Origin: Desulfopila aestuarii DSM 18488
GTDB taxonomy: Bacteria > Desulfobacterota > Desulfobulbia > Desulfobulbales > Desulfocapsaceae
DNA: 64,000 nt
Assembly (NCBI RefSeq): GCF_900143695.1
Contig: NZ_FRFE01000013.1
Coordinates: 62,001-126,000 of the forward strand
Direction: 5' to 3'
The position numbers and the translations under genes are program-made. The notes under the pieces were generated by a model that saw only the letters and a list, made by a program, of their open reading frames with translations, was not told the DNA's origin and ran no database searches. Of the stretch, positions 25,741-34,334 are shown piece after piece (position 1 is the first letter of the stretch; each line of letters begins with the position of its first letter).

Positions 25741-28104
25741 TCACGTCATGGGCCAGAAAATCGGGATCACGATCATCAGAACGACGAGGATCACAAGGGT
25801 AAGCGGAACACCAACTTTCACATAGTCGATGAATCTATACCCACCTGGACCCATGACTAGGACATTGGCAGGATGCGATATGGGTGAAGTAAAACTTGAC
25901 GAGGCGCTCATGGCAATACCCATCATCAGCGGGTAGGGAGAAATGCCAAGTCCTGCCGAGGTCTTCAGGGCAATAGGCACCATCAGCACCACCAGGGCGG
26001 CAGTGGGGATAATACTGGTGGCAAGAAAAGTGATGGAAAGCAGCCCGAACAGCACCCCATAAGGCCCCATTGGACCAAGCAGAGCAATAACGCTTTCGGC
26101 CACCATAGAGGCGGCACCGGTCTTATCAAGCGCCACACCAAGCGGCAGCATACCGGCGATGAGAAACACCGCCTTCCATTCGATATAGCGATAGGCCTCA
26201 TCCATGGTCAGACAGCGAGTTAATACCATGCAGGCCGCGCCGATCACCACGGCGATATAGATCTGCACCCAGCCAAAAATGACCGGTACCAGCACCGCCC
26301 CCATGATAGTGAGCGCAGTGACCGCTTTTTCCTCCCGGGCAACTTCCTGCACTTTTTCAGTGAGCACCACAAAATCCGGCTCTTTACCAAGCACCGTCAG
26401 TTTCTTCCACGGCCCAAACAGCAGGAGGGCATCGCCCAGCTGCAACTGCAGGTCCCTGAGACCAGTTCGCACCACCTTCCCTTTTCGCCACACCGCCAAC
26501 ACGGTCAGGCCAAATTTTTCGCGAAAGCTGAGCTCCTGCAGGGTCTGTCCGCCCAAAACCGAATAGGGTGAGAGAATCACCTCGACCAGTCCCACCTGAT
26601 CGTTTTCCAGAATCGAAATATCGGCCACTTGCTCCTGATTGCGATCAAACACCGCCTCCAGCCCCTGCATCAAGAGAATTGCCACTAAATCAGACATACC
26701 CCAGACCACCAGCCTGTCACCAGGCTCAAATATCACATCTGAAGAGGGAACAATCGTTGTATCGTCTTCCCGGATAATTGCCAGGATCTGCACATCGAGG
26801 GCATCGCCCAGACAACTGTTTGACACCGTCATTCCCAGAAGACGTGAAGAATTCGGGATACTGAAAAGCCGCACCTTCCCGCCGAGCTCGTCATCATTTT
26901 CCACATCAACTGCGTCAAGGATGACCGGCACCAGCTTGGCCTCGCTCCCCGCCAGGTCATCAATGGAGTGTACCGGCCCATGCACCACCAGCACATCGCC
27001 AGCCCGCAGATGCTGCGACTTGACATTCTGGGTGATACTGCGTTCGAAACGGCGAATCTCCAGGACATTCAGCCCGTATTTATTACGAAAACCAAGCTCG
27101 GAAAGGGTCCTGCCCAACCAGGGACTGTCGCCACTTAACTGGATCTCGGCCACCTCCATCCCGAAACCTGTGAGGATATGCTCATGGGAGTGCATACTTG
27201 AAGAAAGCAGCTGGCCCCAGTTGTTCATCTCCTGAATGCGGTCGAGGCGCCCTTCAACGATCAACTCATCACCCTGGTTGATTTTTTCATGAATATCAGG
27301 AGCGAGTGAGGTCTGTCGACCTCGATTGATACCGATCACATTGAGGCCAAGGCGGGAACCGAGATGGCTTGATGCCAGGGTATGGCCAATGAGAGCAGAC
27401 TTTTCAGGTATACGGATTCGAAACAACCGTTCCTGAATGCGGTACTGAGTGAGCACCTGTTTTTCCGTAGTCGCACCTTCGGCAAATGCGCCCTGCCTGG
27501 GCAGCAGGCGGGGGGCGACAAACGCCATAAACAGCATCCCTACAACCATGACCACAAGCCCCACCGGGGTAAAGTCAAACAAACCGAACGGGGTCAGGCC
27601 GTTGGTGCGAAGCGCCTCACTTACCAGAATGTTGGGCGGTGTGCCAATCATGGTCGTCAAACCGCCGAGCAGGGAGCCAAAAGCCAGGGGCATCAGTAAC
27701 AGTGACGGCGGCCTTCCGGTTTTCCTGGCAATATCCATAACTACCGGCAACATCAGCGCTGCTACAGCAACATTGTTCATAAAGGCCGACAATACCCCGG
27801 CAATGGTCATGATGATGAGCAGTATCCTGACTTCACCGGTCCCCGCCACGCGGAGCAGATTCCTGCCAAGGATGTTGGCGATACCGGTCCTGGTGAGTCC
27901 GCCGGAGAGGATGAACACCGCCCAGATGGTCACCACCGCCGGATTGGAAAAACCGGCCAGGGCCTCGGTCGGACTCACCAGTCCTGTCACAGCCAATACT
28001 CCCAGCACCAGCAGAGCCAGAACCTCCAACGGCATGATCTCCGTCACCAGGACCGCAATAACAACGATCAGGATGCCAAAAACGAGTAGTATTTCAGGTG
28101 TCAT
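25741..28104 (-). CDS. SLC13-family anion transporter with RCK_C domains
   Basis: A 787-residue transporter from the ATG at 28104, which has GGAG 6 bases upstream; a GTG at 28116 is an alternative. About 200 N-terminal and 200 C-terminal residues form the two membrane halves, with Met-Asn-Asn-Val-Ala-Val-Ala-Ala and Ile-Gly-Thr-Pro-Pro-Asn-Ile in the first and the matching Ser-Phe-Thr-Ser-Pro-Ile-Ser-His-Pro-Ala-Asn in the last. Between them, residues about 205-580 hold tandem TrkA_C (RCK_C) modules. Relatives carry sulfate, di- or tricarboxylates with sodium. In this organism sulfate or a C4 acid is plausible but undecided. It appears monocistronic. Confidence 0.87.
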   Translation of the reverse strand: MTPEILLVFGILIVVIAVLVTEIMPLEVLALLVLGVLAVTGLVSPTEALAGFSNPAVVTIWAVFILSGGLTRTGIANILGRNLLRVAGTGEVRILLIIMTIAGVLSAFMNNVAVAALMLPVVMDIARKTGRPPSLLLMPLAFGSLLGGLTTMIGTPPNILVSEALRTNGLTPFGLFDFTPVGLVVMVVGMLFMAFVAPRLLPRQGAFAEGATTEKQVLTQYRIQERLFRIRIPEKSALIGHTLASSHLGSRLGLNVIGINRGRQTSLAPDIHEKINQGDELIVEGRLDRIQEMNNWGQLLSSSMHSHEHILTGFGMEVAEIQLSGDSPWLGRTLSELGFRNKYGLNVLEIRRFERSITQNVKSQHLRAGDVLVVHGPVHSIDDLAGSEAKLVPVILDAVDVENDDELGGKVRLFSIPNSSRLLGMTVSNSCLGDALDVQILAIIREDDTTIVPSSDVIFEPGDRLVVWGMSDLVAILLMQGLEAVFDRNQEQVADISILENDQVGLVEVILSPYSVLGGQTLQELSFREKFGLTVLAVWRKGKVVRTGLRDLQLQLGDALLLFGPWKKLTVLGKEPDFVVLTEKVQEVAREEKAVTALTIMGAVLVPVIFGWVQIYIAVVIGAACMVLTRCLTMDEAYRYIEWKAVFLIAGMLPLGVALDKTGAASMVAESVIALLGPMGPYGVLFGLLSITFLATSIIPTAALVVLMVPIALKTSAGLGISPYPLMMGIAMSASSSFTSPISHPANVLVMGPGGYRFIDYVKVGVPLTLVILVVLMIVIPIFWPMT

Positions 28105-28385
28105 AGTTATCTCCACATCTCCGTGTCTTCATTTATGAGGACAGCACCAACCTATCTGCCTCTGGACAGTACCTGATAGTCGGGAAGCACGCAGCTTTTT
28201 CACCGAAAACAAATAAATGTTGCCCCATTGGCTCGCCAGGTGTACATCTACGGCGATGGGTAAAGGCCTATTTTCACCGCTCTCACCTGGTAGTCGACAT
28301 GCCAAAGCAGCGCTGCCTCCAGCAGACAGGCACCATCTCCGTTAAGACCACACATCGACCGATTCTTCCTGCAAGGAGCATATTG

Positions 28386-28769
28386 ATGAACACACAGTTG
28401 AAAAAATGTATCACGTTCTTCGTTCTTTTTCAGTTTTTCCTCATTTCTGGTCTTTTACCTGCAACCAAGGCCGAGATCATTTCCACTCAGACGTTCATTG
28501 AGTCATCGGCTGCCAACCAAACTCGAAATGAACTGCAGACCATCATTGCCCGCGATGATGTGCGTGGTGAACTCATCCGTCTTGGTGTTGATCCTGCTGA
28601 CGCCGAACAGCGCTTGGCACGCCTTTCCGCCGATGAGTTGCAGCAGCTTCAAGGAAAAATGGATGAGTTGCCAGCAGGCGGAAGTGTCCTGGCCCTTGTC
28701 GGCGCTGTTTTTCTGGTCCTGCTCATTCTGGAGATTGTTGGTGTCACCAACGTTTTCAACAAAATATAA
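28386..28769 (+). CDS. PA2779-family small exported protein
   Basis: A 127-residue protein from the ATG at 28386, with AAGGAG upstream. Residues 1-29 are a signal peptide. A charged alpha-helical middle (about 40-95) ends in Leu-Ser-Ala-Asp-Glu-Leu followed by Leu-Pro-Ala-Gly-Gly at 95-99, then a hydrophobic segment (101-120) and a short tail. The pattern fits the PA2779 family, of unknown role, usually paired with the PA2778 cysteine peptidase, as here 14 bases downstream. The Gly-Gly before a hydrophobic core resembles double-glycine leader cleavage sites, which suggests that the neighbour could process it. Confidence 0.75.
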   Translation: MNTQLKKCITFFVLFQFFLISGLLPATKAEIISTQTFIESSAANQTRNELQTIIARDDVRGELIRLGVDPADAEQRLARLSADELQQLQGKMDELPAGGSVLALVGAVFLVLLILEIVGVTNVFNKI

Positions 28770-28783
28770 TTTTTGCAAAGGTG

Positions 28784-29710
28784 ATGCCCGTCAGTATTAA
28801 CAGAACAAGACGAAAAGAGAAAACGCTGGTCAACAGGAATCTATTTTTTTTTCGGCCAGCGAAAGTACTGGTGATCGTACTGCTCTGTATAGCAAGTCTT
28901 CTCACCGGTTGCAGTCTGCCCAGATCGGTAACGACTGACGGGGCGACGGTTGAAATCGAGCTGAACACCGTCCCCTTCTTTCCCCAGGAGGAGTACCAAT
29001 GTGGACCGGCTGCCCTTGCCGCGCTTCTGGTCAGCTCCGATGTAGTGACCCTCCCCGACCTCCTGTCCCCGGCTCTTTATATCCCTAAACGCCATGGCAC
29101 CCTGCAGCTGGAAATGATCGCCTCAATCAGGAGCTTCAACCGGGTTCCTTACCAGCTCCGACCTGAAGTTGACGACATCGTCGGTGAACTCCGTGCCGGT
29201 CGGCCGGTACTGGTGCTGCAAAATCTTGGCTTGAATATCTGGCCGGTTTACCACTATGCGGTGGTGATCGGTGTACTGAGAAATGGTAGCCTCATCCTCC
29301 GCTCCGGCACCACTGAACGGCTTATTATAGAGAGAGACACCTTCCTCAATTCATGGGAAAAAGCCGGGCAATGGGCGATGGTTGCACTCAAAGGAAACGA
29401 GTTGCCTGCCGATCATGACCTCGCGCGCTACCTCTCGGCCGTGAGCCGGATTGAGGCCATCGGCAATTCGCAACTCGCCGAAGAATGCTACAAAACCGTA
29501 TTAACCCGCCATCCCTACAATGACTTGGCGGTTTTCGGCCTGGCCAACACCATGTTCGCCCAGGCCAACTTTACCGCCGCCGCCACATTTTACAGCTATC
29601 TGCTCCGCCGTGATCCTACACGTGCTGAGGCAGCCAACAACCTGGCAGAATCACTGGCCGCCCTCCACTGCTACCAGTTGGCGATCGAGCTACTCGATCG
29701 ATTCCTCTGA
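28784..29710 (+). CDS. PA2778-family C39-like cysteine peptidase lipoprotein with TPRs
   Basis: A 308-residue lipoprotein from the ATG at 28784 (an adjacent GTG at 28781 is possible), with AAAGG upstream. The lipobox Leu-Thr-Gly-Cys places the lipidated Cys at residue 43. A papain-like C39 fold follows, with the nucleophile Cys73 in Tyr-Gln-Cys-Gly-Pro-Ala-Ala and His157 in Val-Tyr-His-Tyr-Ala-Val-Val. Two or three tetratricopeptide repeats fill about 205-308. C39 peptidases normally cut double-glycine leaders and are fused to ABC transporters; here the domain is free and anchored outside the inner membrane, next to a candidate substrate. The real substrate is unknown. Confidence 0.8.
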   Translation: MPVSINRTRRKEKTLVNRNLFFFRPAKVLVIVLLCIASLLTGCSLPRSVTTDGATVEIELNTVPFFPQEEYQCGPAALAALLVSSDVVTLPDLLSPALYIPKRHGTLQLEMIASIRSFNRVPYQLRPEVDDIVGELRAGRPVLVLQNLGLNIWPVYHYAVVIGVLRNGSLILRSGTTERLIIERDTFLNSWEKAGQWAMVALKGNELPADHDLARYLSAVSRIEAIGNSQLAEECYKTVLTRHPYNDLAVFGLANTMFAQANFTAAATFYSYLLRRDPTRAEAANNLAESLAALHCYQLAIELLDRFL

Positions 29711-29720
29711 CCTTCGCTCG

Positions 29721-29824
29721 GGCAGTCAGGGCTGACTGCCATCCTCAACAGAACCCGTGAGAATATTGACGCCCGAGCATCAGAGGAACCGCCCGTCAAT
29801 CCGGCATGTGAGACGCTTCACGGG
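29721..29824. terminator. cluster of hairpins between convergent genes
   Basis: A perfect 8-base hairpin (29721-29728 with 29733-29740) directly follows the PA2778-type gene. Two further inverted repeats are nested: an outer 7-base pair (29754-29760 with 29818-29824) and an inner 7-base pair (29765-29771 with 29794-29800). They probably end transcription from both sides, although T-runs are weak. Confidence 0.45.
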
Positions 29825-29846
29825 CTGATTGATTTTTGAGGCCGCT

Positions 29847-30407
29847 TTAGTCCTTTTGGCCTTTGCCAAAACACTCATAATGGGTGAACTCACTCACCTC
29901 CCGCCGCTTGGGTGCTGACGGCGCATGATCGGGATAACCCATGGGGATAAGCGCCACAACTTCGTACTTCTCGGGAACCTGCAGCAATTCCCGTACTTTC
30001 TCATGATTGAAAAAACCGGCAACCACCGAGCCCAACCCCTCACTATGGGCAGCCAGGCTGATGGTCTGGGTAAACAGCCCGAGATCGAACATCAACCAGT
30101 CGCCAAGCATTGTCGACTGTTCACCTTTATAAAAACCCGACTTCTGTTTTTCGCCACAGATGGCAAGAGTGAGGGGCCCGCGAGCCATAGCAAGAGACGC
30201 GGGATTCTTGGGGGACAGTTCTGCCGCCAGCTTCTCTAATAATTGTGGTTCTGTCACCGCAATCACCTCCCAGCACTGGGTGTTTGCCCAGGATGGTGTC
30301 CAGCGGGCCAGCTCGAGTATCCTATCAAGCTTTTCCTTTTCAATGGATTGTGATTGAAACCGGCGGATACTTCTTCGTGTGGTGACGAGCTCAGTGAAAC
30401 TCTGCAT
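29847..30407 (-). CDS. nitroreductase family protein
   Basis: A 186-residue FMN-dependent oxidoreductase. Arg-Arg-Ser-Ile-Arg-Arg-Phe near residue 12 and the Trp-Thr-Pro-Ser-Trp-Ala-Asn-Thr-Gln-Cys-Trp-Glu segment near 37-48 are typical phosphate- and FMN-binding parts, and Ser-Glu-Gly-Leu-Gly-Ser-Val at about 124 fits the family. Members reduce nitro compounds, quinones or flavins with NAD(P)H; the substrate is open. The ATG at 30407 follows AAGGAG. It lies about 95 bases downstream of the MFS exporter gene on the same strand and may be co-transcribed with it. Confidence 0.85.
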   Translation of the reverse strand: MQSFTELVTTRRSIRRFQSQSIEKEKLDRILELARWTPSWANTQCWEVIAVTEPQLLEKLAAELSPKNPASLAMARGPLTLAICGEKQKSGFYKGEQSTMLGDWLMFDLGLFTQTISLAAHSEGLGSVVAGFFNHEKVRELLQVPEKYEVVALIPMGYPDHAPSAPKRREVSEFTHYECFGKGQKD

Positions 30408-30501
30408 TCATTTTCTCCTTACGTTATTGCGACATCTAGGGAAACACAGGCAAGATCCGTTACTATTTCCCTGAGGATGCCTTGAGTGAGAGTGGTTGCA
30501 T

Positions 30502-31905
30502 TTATTTCGGGTTATTTTTCGCCCGCATTGAGCCACGGGAAAAAGAAAAGTAGACTCCTGCCGCACAGAAGCAGGCGGAGATGATGAACACCGTCTTAAC
30601 CGACAGAAGAAAGCGGTCATAATTCTCCGGCGCAATTGCTTCCCGCCCGACCAATATGGCCAGCACCACTGTTACCACCGCCATACTGAACATCTGGCCC
30701 AAAAGGCGCATGGTAGCAACCAGACCAGAGGCAAGTCCATACTGACGTTTCTCCACTGCCCCCATCATCGCACTCATGTTGGGTGAACTGAACAGGGAAA
30801 AACCGGTACCAAGGAGGATCAGGTTGGCAATAATGAAACTGGTCGGAGTGGAAGGCCCTAGGCGACTGAAAAGAAAGACACACAGTACGGTGATGGACAT
30901 CCCGGTCGTGGCCAGGATACGCGGTTCAATCCGGTCGGAAAGCCGACCAGCCAAGGGCGAGAGCAGAGCCATCATCACCGGCTGAGCCATAAGGACACTA
31001 CCGGCAGTTTGTGGTGACATCCCTTTGATATACTGAAGATAAAGGCTCAGCAAAAAGGTAACACCGAAGGTAGCAGAATAGTTCAACAAGGCGGCATAGC
31101 TCGAATAGGCAAACCCCTTGTTCGCAACAAACAAGGTCACATCAAAAACAGGGTAATGACTCCGTCCCTGCTGTTTGACAAAGAGAGCCAAGCCGACAAT
31201 ACCACCGATCAACAGGCCCGCCCCCGTAGCAGTAAGCAATCGGGTTGCGCCATACACCACGGCCATAATAGCCACTCCGTAGAGGATACAGCCAAATATA
31301 TCAAGCTTCTGGCCCGGCTCACCATACCACTCGCCTTTTAAAAAACGGAAGGTCAGGTAAAGTGAAAGTAATCCAAAGGGGATCATTAATAGAAATATCG
31401 ACCGCCATCCCAGATACTGGGTGATATAACCGCCGGCAAAAGGACCGACAGAAAGTCCCACATAGACCGCAGCTACATAGATACCAATGACCCGACCACG
31501 CCTCTCCGGCGGAAAGATGGAAGTAAGAATGGCCATACCTGTCGTGAGAAACATGGCTGTCCCAAGCCCCTGCACCACCCGCAAGCCTATCAGCATCGAA
31601 CCACTGTTGGAAAATGCTGCCAGCCCAGCGCCGATGGTGTAGACCACCAATCCCGTCCCAAAAACACGCTTTCGCCCTTTGATATCGGCAATTTTCCCGG
31701 CAGGCAGCAACACCACCGCCACCGCCAGCAGATACGAGGTGGCGATCCAGCTGAGCTGCACGGCATTCATCTGCAGTTCTGCTTGAATGGTCGGCAAAGC
31801 GACGTTCACCGAGGAGATCATGAACGGGGCTATAAACGAGGTAAGAGTGGCAACAAACAGGGCCGAACGTTCTAAAGACTTATCAGCTTGCGATTGCTGT
31901 TCCAT
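30502..31905 (-). CDS. MFS transporter, DHA2 drug-exporter type
   Basis: A 467-residue protein from the ATG at 31905; in-frame GTGs at 31914 and 31935 are alternatives. About 14 helices are expected for the DHA2 (EmrB/QacA) group. Motif A appears as Gly-Lys-Ile-Ala-Asp-Ile-Lys-Gly-Arg-Lys-Arg near residue 80, and motif C-like glycines and prolines lie in Gly-Leu-Ser-Val-Gly-Pro-Phe-Ala-Gly-Gly near 165. These antiporters expel drugs or metabolites using the proton gradient. No membrane-fusion partner is adjacent. Neighbouring nitroreductase on the same strand could hint at detoxification of nitro or quinone compounds. Confidence 0.85.
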   Translation of the reverse strand: MEQQSQADKSLERSALFVATLTSFIAPFMISSVNVALPTIQAELQMNAVQLSWIATSYLLAVAVVLLPAGKIADIKGRKRVFGTGLVVYTIGAGLAAFSNSGSMLIGLRVVQGLGTAMFLTTGMAILTSIFPPERRGRVIGIYVAAVYVGLSVGPFAGGYITQYLGWRSIFLLMIPFGLLSLYLTFRFLKGEWYGEPGQKLDIFGCILYGVAIMAVVYGATRLLTATGAGLLIGGIVGLALFVKQQGRSHYPVFDVTLFVANKGFAYSSYAALLNYSATFGVTFLLSLYLQYIKGMSPQTAGSVLMAQPVMMALLSPLAGRLSDRIEPRILATTGMSITVLCVFLFSRLGPSTPTSFIIANLILLGTGFSLFSSPNMSAMMGAVEKRQYGLASGLVATMRLLGQMFSMAVVTVVLAILVGREAIAPENYDRFLLSVKTVFIISACFCAAGVYFSFSRGSMRAKNNPK

Positions 31906-32073
31906 GCAATTCACCGAGATAGAGGAGAGAGCCACCGGAGTCGGGCCACTTACCCACCGGCTTGCATTACGTGGTTCACACGTCTGTCCTAAGGTATTCC
32001 CTTAACGACCCGCCGACAACAGAAAACTGCGGCAAGTGTTGGTGAATGATGTCAAATGGATATAAGAGGCGGA

Positions 32074-32754
32074 TCAAACCGGTTTGATCAAGGCCCGATA
32101 GAGCGGGCAATTGGGATCAACGACATTCCCCCGGCGGTAACTGTCGAGCAGGGCATTGGAGCGCTGGGCCAGCATTCTCCGAACCTCCCGGCGTTTTCCT
32201 TTGATCCGGGCAATGCTCATCCGATCATAAGCCGTGGTATTATGCCGCATCCAGGCGATAACCGCCGCCTGCACCCGTTCGGCAACCGGGATGCACTCGG
32301 TCCTGGCCACTGTACCCGAACCCACCGGGGTGGCATGCTCGGTCACTGCCCGGGCAAGTTTTTCTGCAAAATCCTGATGGTCTGGGTGAAAAGCGAGAAA
32401 GGTCAGGGTCTCACCATAAAAGTCCTCAACATAGGCCTGCTGCTTTCTTGCCCGCCGGTCCCTGTCGGCCGCCAGTCGTTTTTCATATTGCGGAGTTGCC
32501 CGCTTGGCCTCGACTTCTTTTTTTGCCGCAGCAACATTTTCACCAGGTGCCCAGATGCCTTTTTTGATATTGCGGCGCCCCATCTGCACCTGCACCTGCC
32601 AAGAAACCCCGCGGCTCTTGACGTTTCTGGTCAGCGGACCGTCGCCGGCGGCCAGATAGACCCAATCGGCGGGAGGCACAAGCACTTCACCTTCTTCACT
32701 TACGACGGTACCTTTTTTATAACCAAGACTCACGATTCTGTTTTTTGTGGGCAT
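32074..32754 (-). CDS. DUF2293 domain protein
   Basis: A 226-residue basic soluble protein. The C-terminal part, with His-Ala-Thr-Pro-Val-Gly-Ser-Gly-Thr-Val-Ala-Arg-Thr and Ala-Val-Ile-Ala-Trp-Met-Arg-His-Asn-Thr-Thr-Ala-Tyr-Asp, then Arg-Ile-Lys-Gly-Lys-Arg-Arg-Glu-Val-Arg-Arg-Met-Leu, is the DUF2293 signature. High Arg/Lys content suggests nucleic-acid binding, but no function has been assigned. The N-terminal 75 residues look like a small beta-rich domain. The ATG is at 32754. It is isolated between the MFS gene and the metal-import operon. Confidence 0.8.
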   Translation of the reverse strand: MPTKNRIVSLGYKKGTVVSEEGEVLVPPADWVYLAAGDGPLTRNVKSRGVSWQVQVQMGRRNIKKGIWAPGENVAAAKKEVEAKRATPQYEKRLAADRDRRARKQQAYVEDFYGETLTFLAFHPDHQDFAEKLARAVTEHATPVGSGTVARTECIPVAERVQAAVIAWMRHNTTAYDRMSIARIKGKRREVRRMLAQRSNALLDSYRRGNVVDPNCPLYRALIKPV

Positions 32755-33188
32755 GAAGATATTACCTCAATGACGTATTCTATGACCTATCACAACGACA
32801 AGACTCCGGCAAAACACGAACAGAGTCTACTTTTTTCAAGCGCCCGGCATCCTAAACGACTTTTCCGGGCACCACAAGTGTGGACCCCAATGCCCATAGA
32901 ACAGAAAGGCATTTCCTGACAAAAACCCATCGGGGTTTGATACTATTTTATTATTTCCATCCAGTTACATATACAATCGAATCGCAACAATTGATGCTCT
33001 TAGAGCAAGAGCAAAGGGAAATTCCTCAAGTCACACATTTTCATTTGACACACGATTTCATCTTTTGTACTACTATCTCCGGTGTTACAAATTATCCGCG
33101 CGTGTTACCACGGATGTCCACACTGTCCTGAGTTGTTACGAAAACCGTTGTTATCAGCTGTATTCATTAACTGCAGGAGAACATTATC
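32755..33188. other. intergenic region upstream of the metal importer
   Basis: About 430 bases between divergent genes. The right half carries GTGTTAC-type repeats (see 33082-33154); the left half is featureless apart from a 6-base hairpin near 32926. I see no cobalamin-riboswitch box. Confidence 0.5.
33082..33154. promoter_or_regulatory. GTGTTAC repeat array, candidate metal-regulator site
   Basis: GTGTTAC occurs at 33082-33088 and 33102-33108, 20 bases apart, followed by TTGTTAC at 33133-33139 and TTGTTAT at 33148-33154, all on the same strand. They lie 35-107 bases before the nickel/cobalt importer start. GTGTTAC resembles the half-site I recall for NikR in sulfate reducers, but there the second half is inverted; here all copies are direct. 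Confidence 0.4.
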
Positions 33189-34232
33189 ATGCATATGGCA
33201 GACGCCTTACTCTCCCCCGCTGTCGGTGGCACCATGTGGGTTGCAACCGCCGGAACCATCGCACATTGCGCCAAGAAGGTGCAACGCGATCTCGATGATC
33301 GGAAAATACCGCTCATGGGCGTTCTCGGCGCCTTTATCTTTGCTGCCCAGATGATCAACTTCACCATTCCGGCAACCGGCTCCTCCGGCCATCTCGGTGG
33401 CGGCATGATTCTCGCCATACTCCTGGGCCCATACGCGGCATTTCTGACCATCGCCTCTGTACTTACCGTCCAGGCCCTCTTCTTCGCCGACGGCGGACTG
33501 CTGGCACTCGGCTGCAACATCTTTAATCTTGGGATATTTCCCTGTTTTATTTCCTACCCTCTTATCTATAAACCTATTGCCGGACGGCGTCCTTCACCTA
33601 CGAAAATCGCCATTGGCGCAACACTAGGTGCTGTGGTCGCTCTCCAGCTCGGGGCACTTGGCGTGGTCGTCGAAACTGTGACCTCGGGTATTTCATCCCT
33701 TCCCCTGAAACCCTTTCTTTCGGTCATGCTGCCGATTCACCTGGCCATTGGCCTGGTTGAAGGACTTGTCACCACTGCTGTTGTTTCCTTTGTCTGGAAG
33801 GCACGTCCGGAAATCCTTGAATTGACTGCAGCCGCAAAACCTCTTGGTGCACTGAACCTTAGAAATGTTCTGGCGGGCCTGATGGTCGCAGCAGTCGTCA
33901 CCGGCGGCGCTCTTTCCTGGTTCGCCTCCTCTTCTCCAGATGGCCTCGAATGGTCGATGTTCAAGGTTACCGGCAGTGAAGAGCTGGATGCTCCTGAAGA
34001 AGGTGTCCATCACACTCTTGCCACCCTGCAGGAAAAGACCGCCTTTCTTCCCGATTACGGTTTTAAACAGAGCAGTCCTACCGAAAGTATTGAAAATAGC
34101 GAGCCAGAAACATCCAGCTGGCCGATGATTGATAGCGGCACCAGCACCTCAGGTCTTGTTGGCGGCATTCTCACCCTGATGATGGCTGCAGCCCTCGGTC
34201 TCCTTTTCAAAAGGCGCGCTCACACCGTATAA
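33189..34232 (+). CDS. ECF nickel/cobalt transporter S component, M-N fusion
   Basis: A 347-residue membrane protein that binds and translocates Ni2+ or Co2+. The N terminus starts Met-His-Met-Ala-Asp, whose His2 is the metal ligand in CbiM/NikM, and residues about 1-205 form the M component. A second part (about 215-347) carries the Ser-Pro-Asp-Gly-Leu-Glu signature of CbiN/NikN (PDGLE) between two helices, so M and N are fused. Metal choice cannot be settled from sequence; nickel for hydrogenase or cobalt for corrinoids are both plausible. First gene of the importer, followed by a terminator-like hairpin before the T component. Confidence 0.85.
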   Translation: MHMADALLSPAVGGTMWVATAGTIAHCAKKVQRDLDDRKIPLMGVLGAFIFAAQMINFTIPATGSSGHLGGGMILAILLGPYAAFLTIASVLTVQALFFADGGLLALGCNIFNLGIFPCFISYPLIYKPIAGRRPSPTKIAIGATLGAVVALQLGALGVVVETVTSGISSLPLKPFLSVMLPIHLAIGLVEGLVTTAVVSFVWKARPEILELTAAAKPLGALNLRNVLAGLMVAAVVTGGALSWFASSSPDGLEWSMFKVTGSEELDAPEEGVHHTLATLQEKTAFLPDYGFKQSSPTESIENSEPETSSWPMIDSGTSTSGLVGGILTLMMAAALGLLFKRRAHTV

Positions 34233-34262
34233 TTCTTGCAGAAGTCTCATCCACTTGTCATC

Positions 34263-34303
34263 AACGGGCAGTGGTGGTAATGTGCCACCTCTGCCCGTTT
34301 TTC
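34263..34303 (+). terminator. terminator-like hairpin inside the metal-import operon
   Basis: A 15-base stem with one mismatch (34263-34277 with 34285-34299), a 7-base loop and a TTTTTC run. It sits between the M-N component and T component genes, so it should lower expression of the downstream genes. Confidence 0.75.
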
Positions 34304-34334
34304 ATTGTCGTATCCATCATGAGGGACTCTTGGT

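Noticed and set aside
32056-32919. A 287-codon plus-strand frame
   Set aside because: It runs opposite the DUF2293 gene, which has strong family motifs; the plus frame has no recognisable domain.
32755-33188. Cobalamin riboswitch before the nickel/cobalt importer
   Set aside because: I looked for the conserved B12-box and the long multi-stem core and saw neither; the region instead holds short GTGTTAC repeats.
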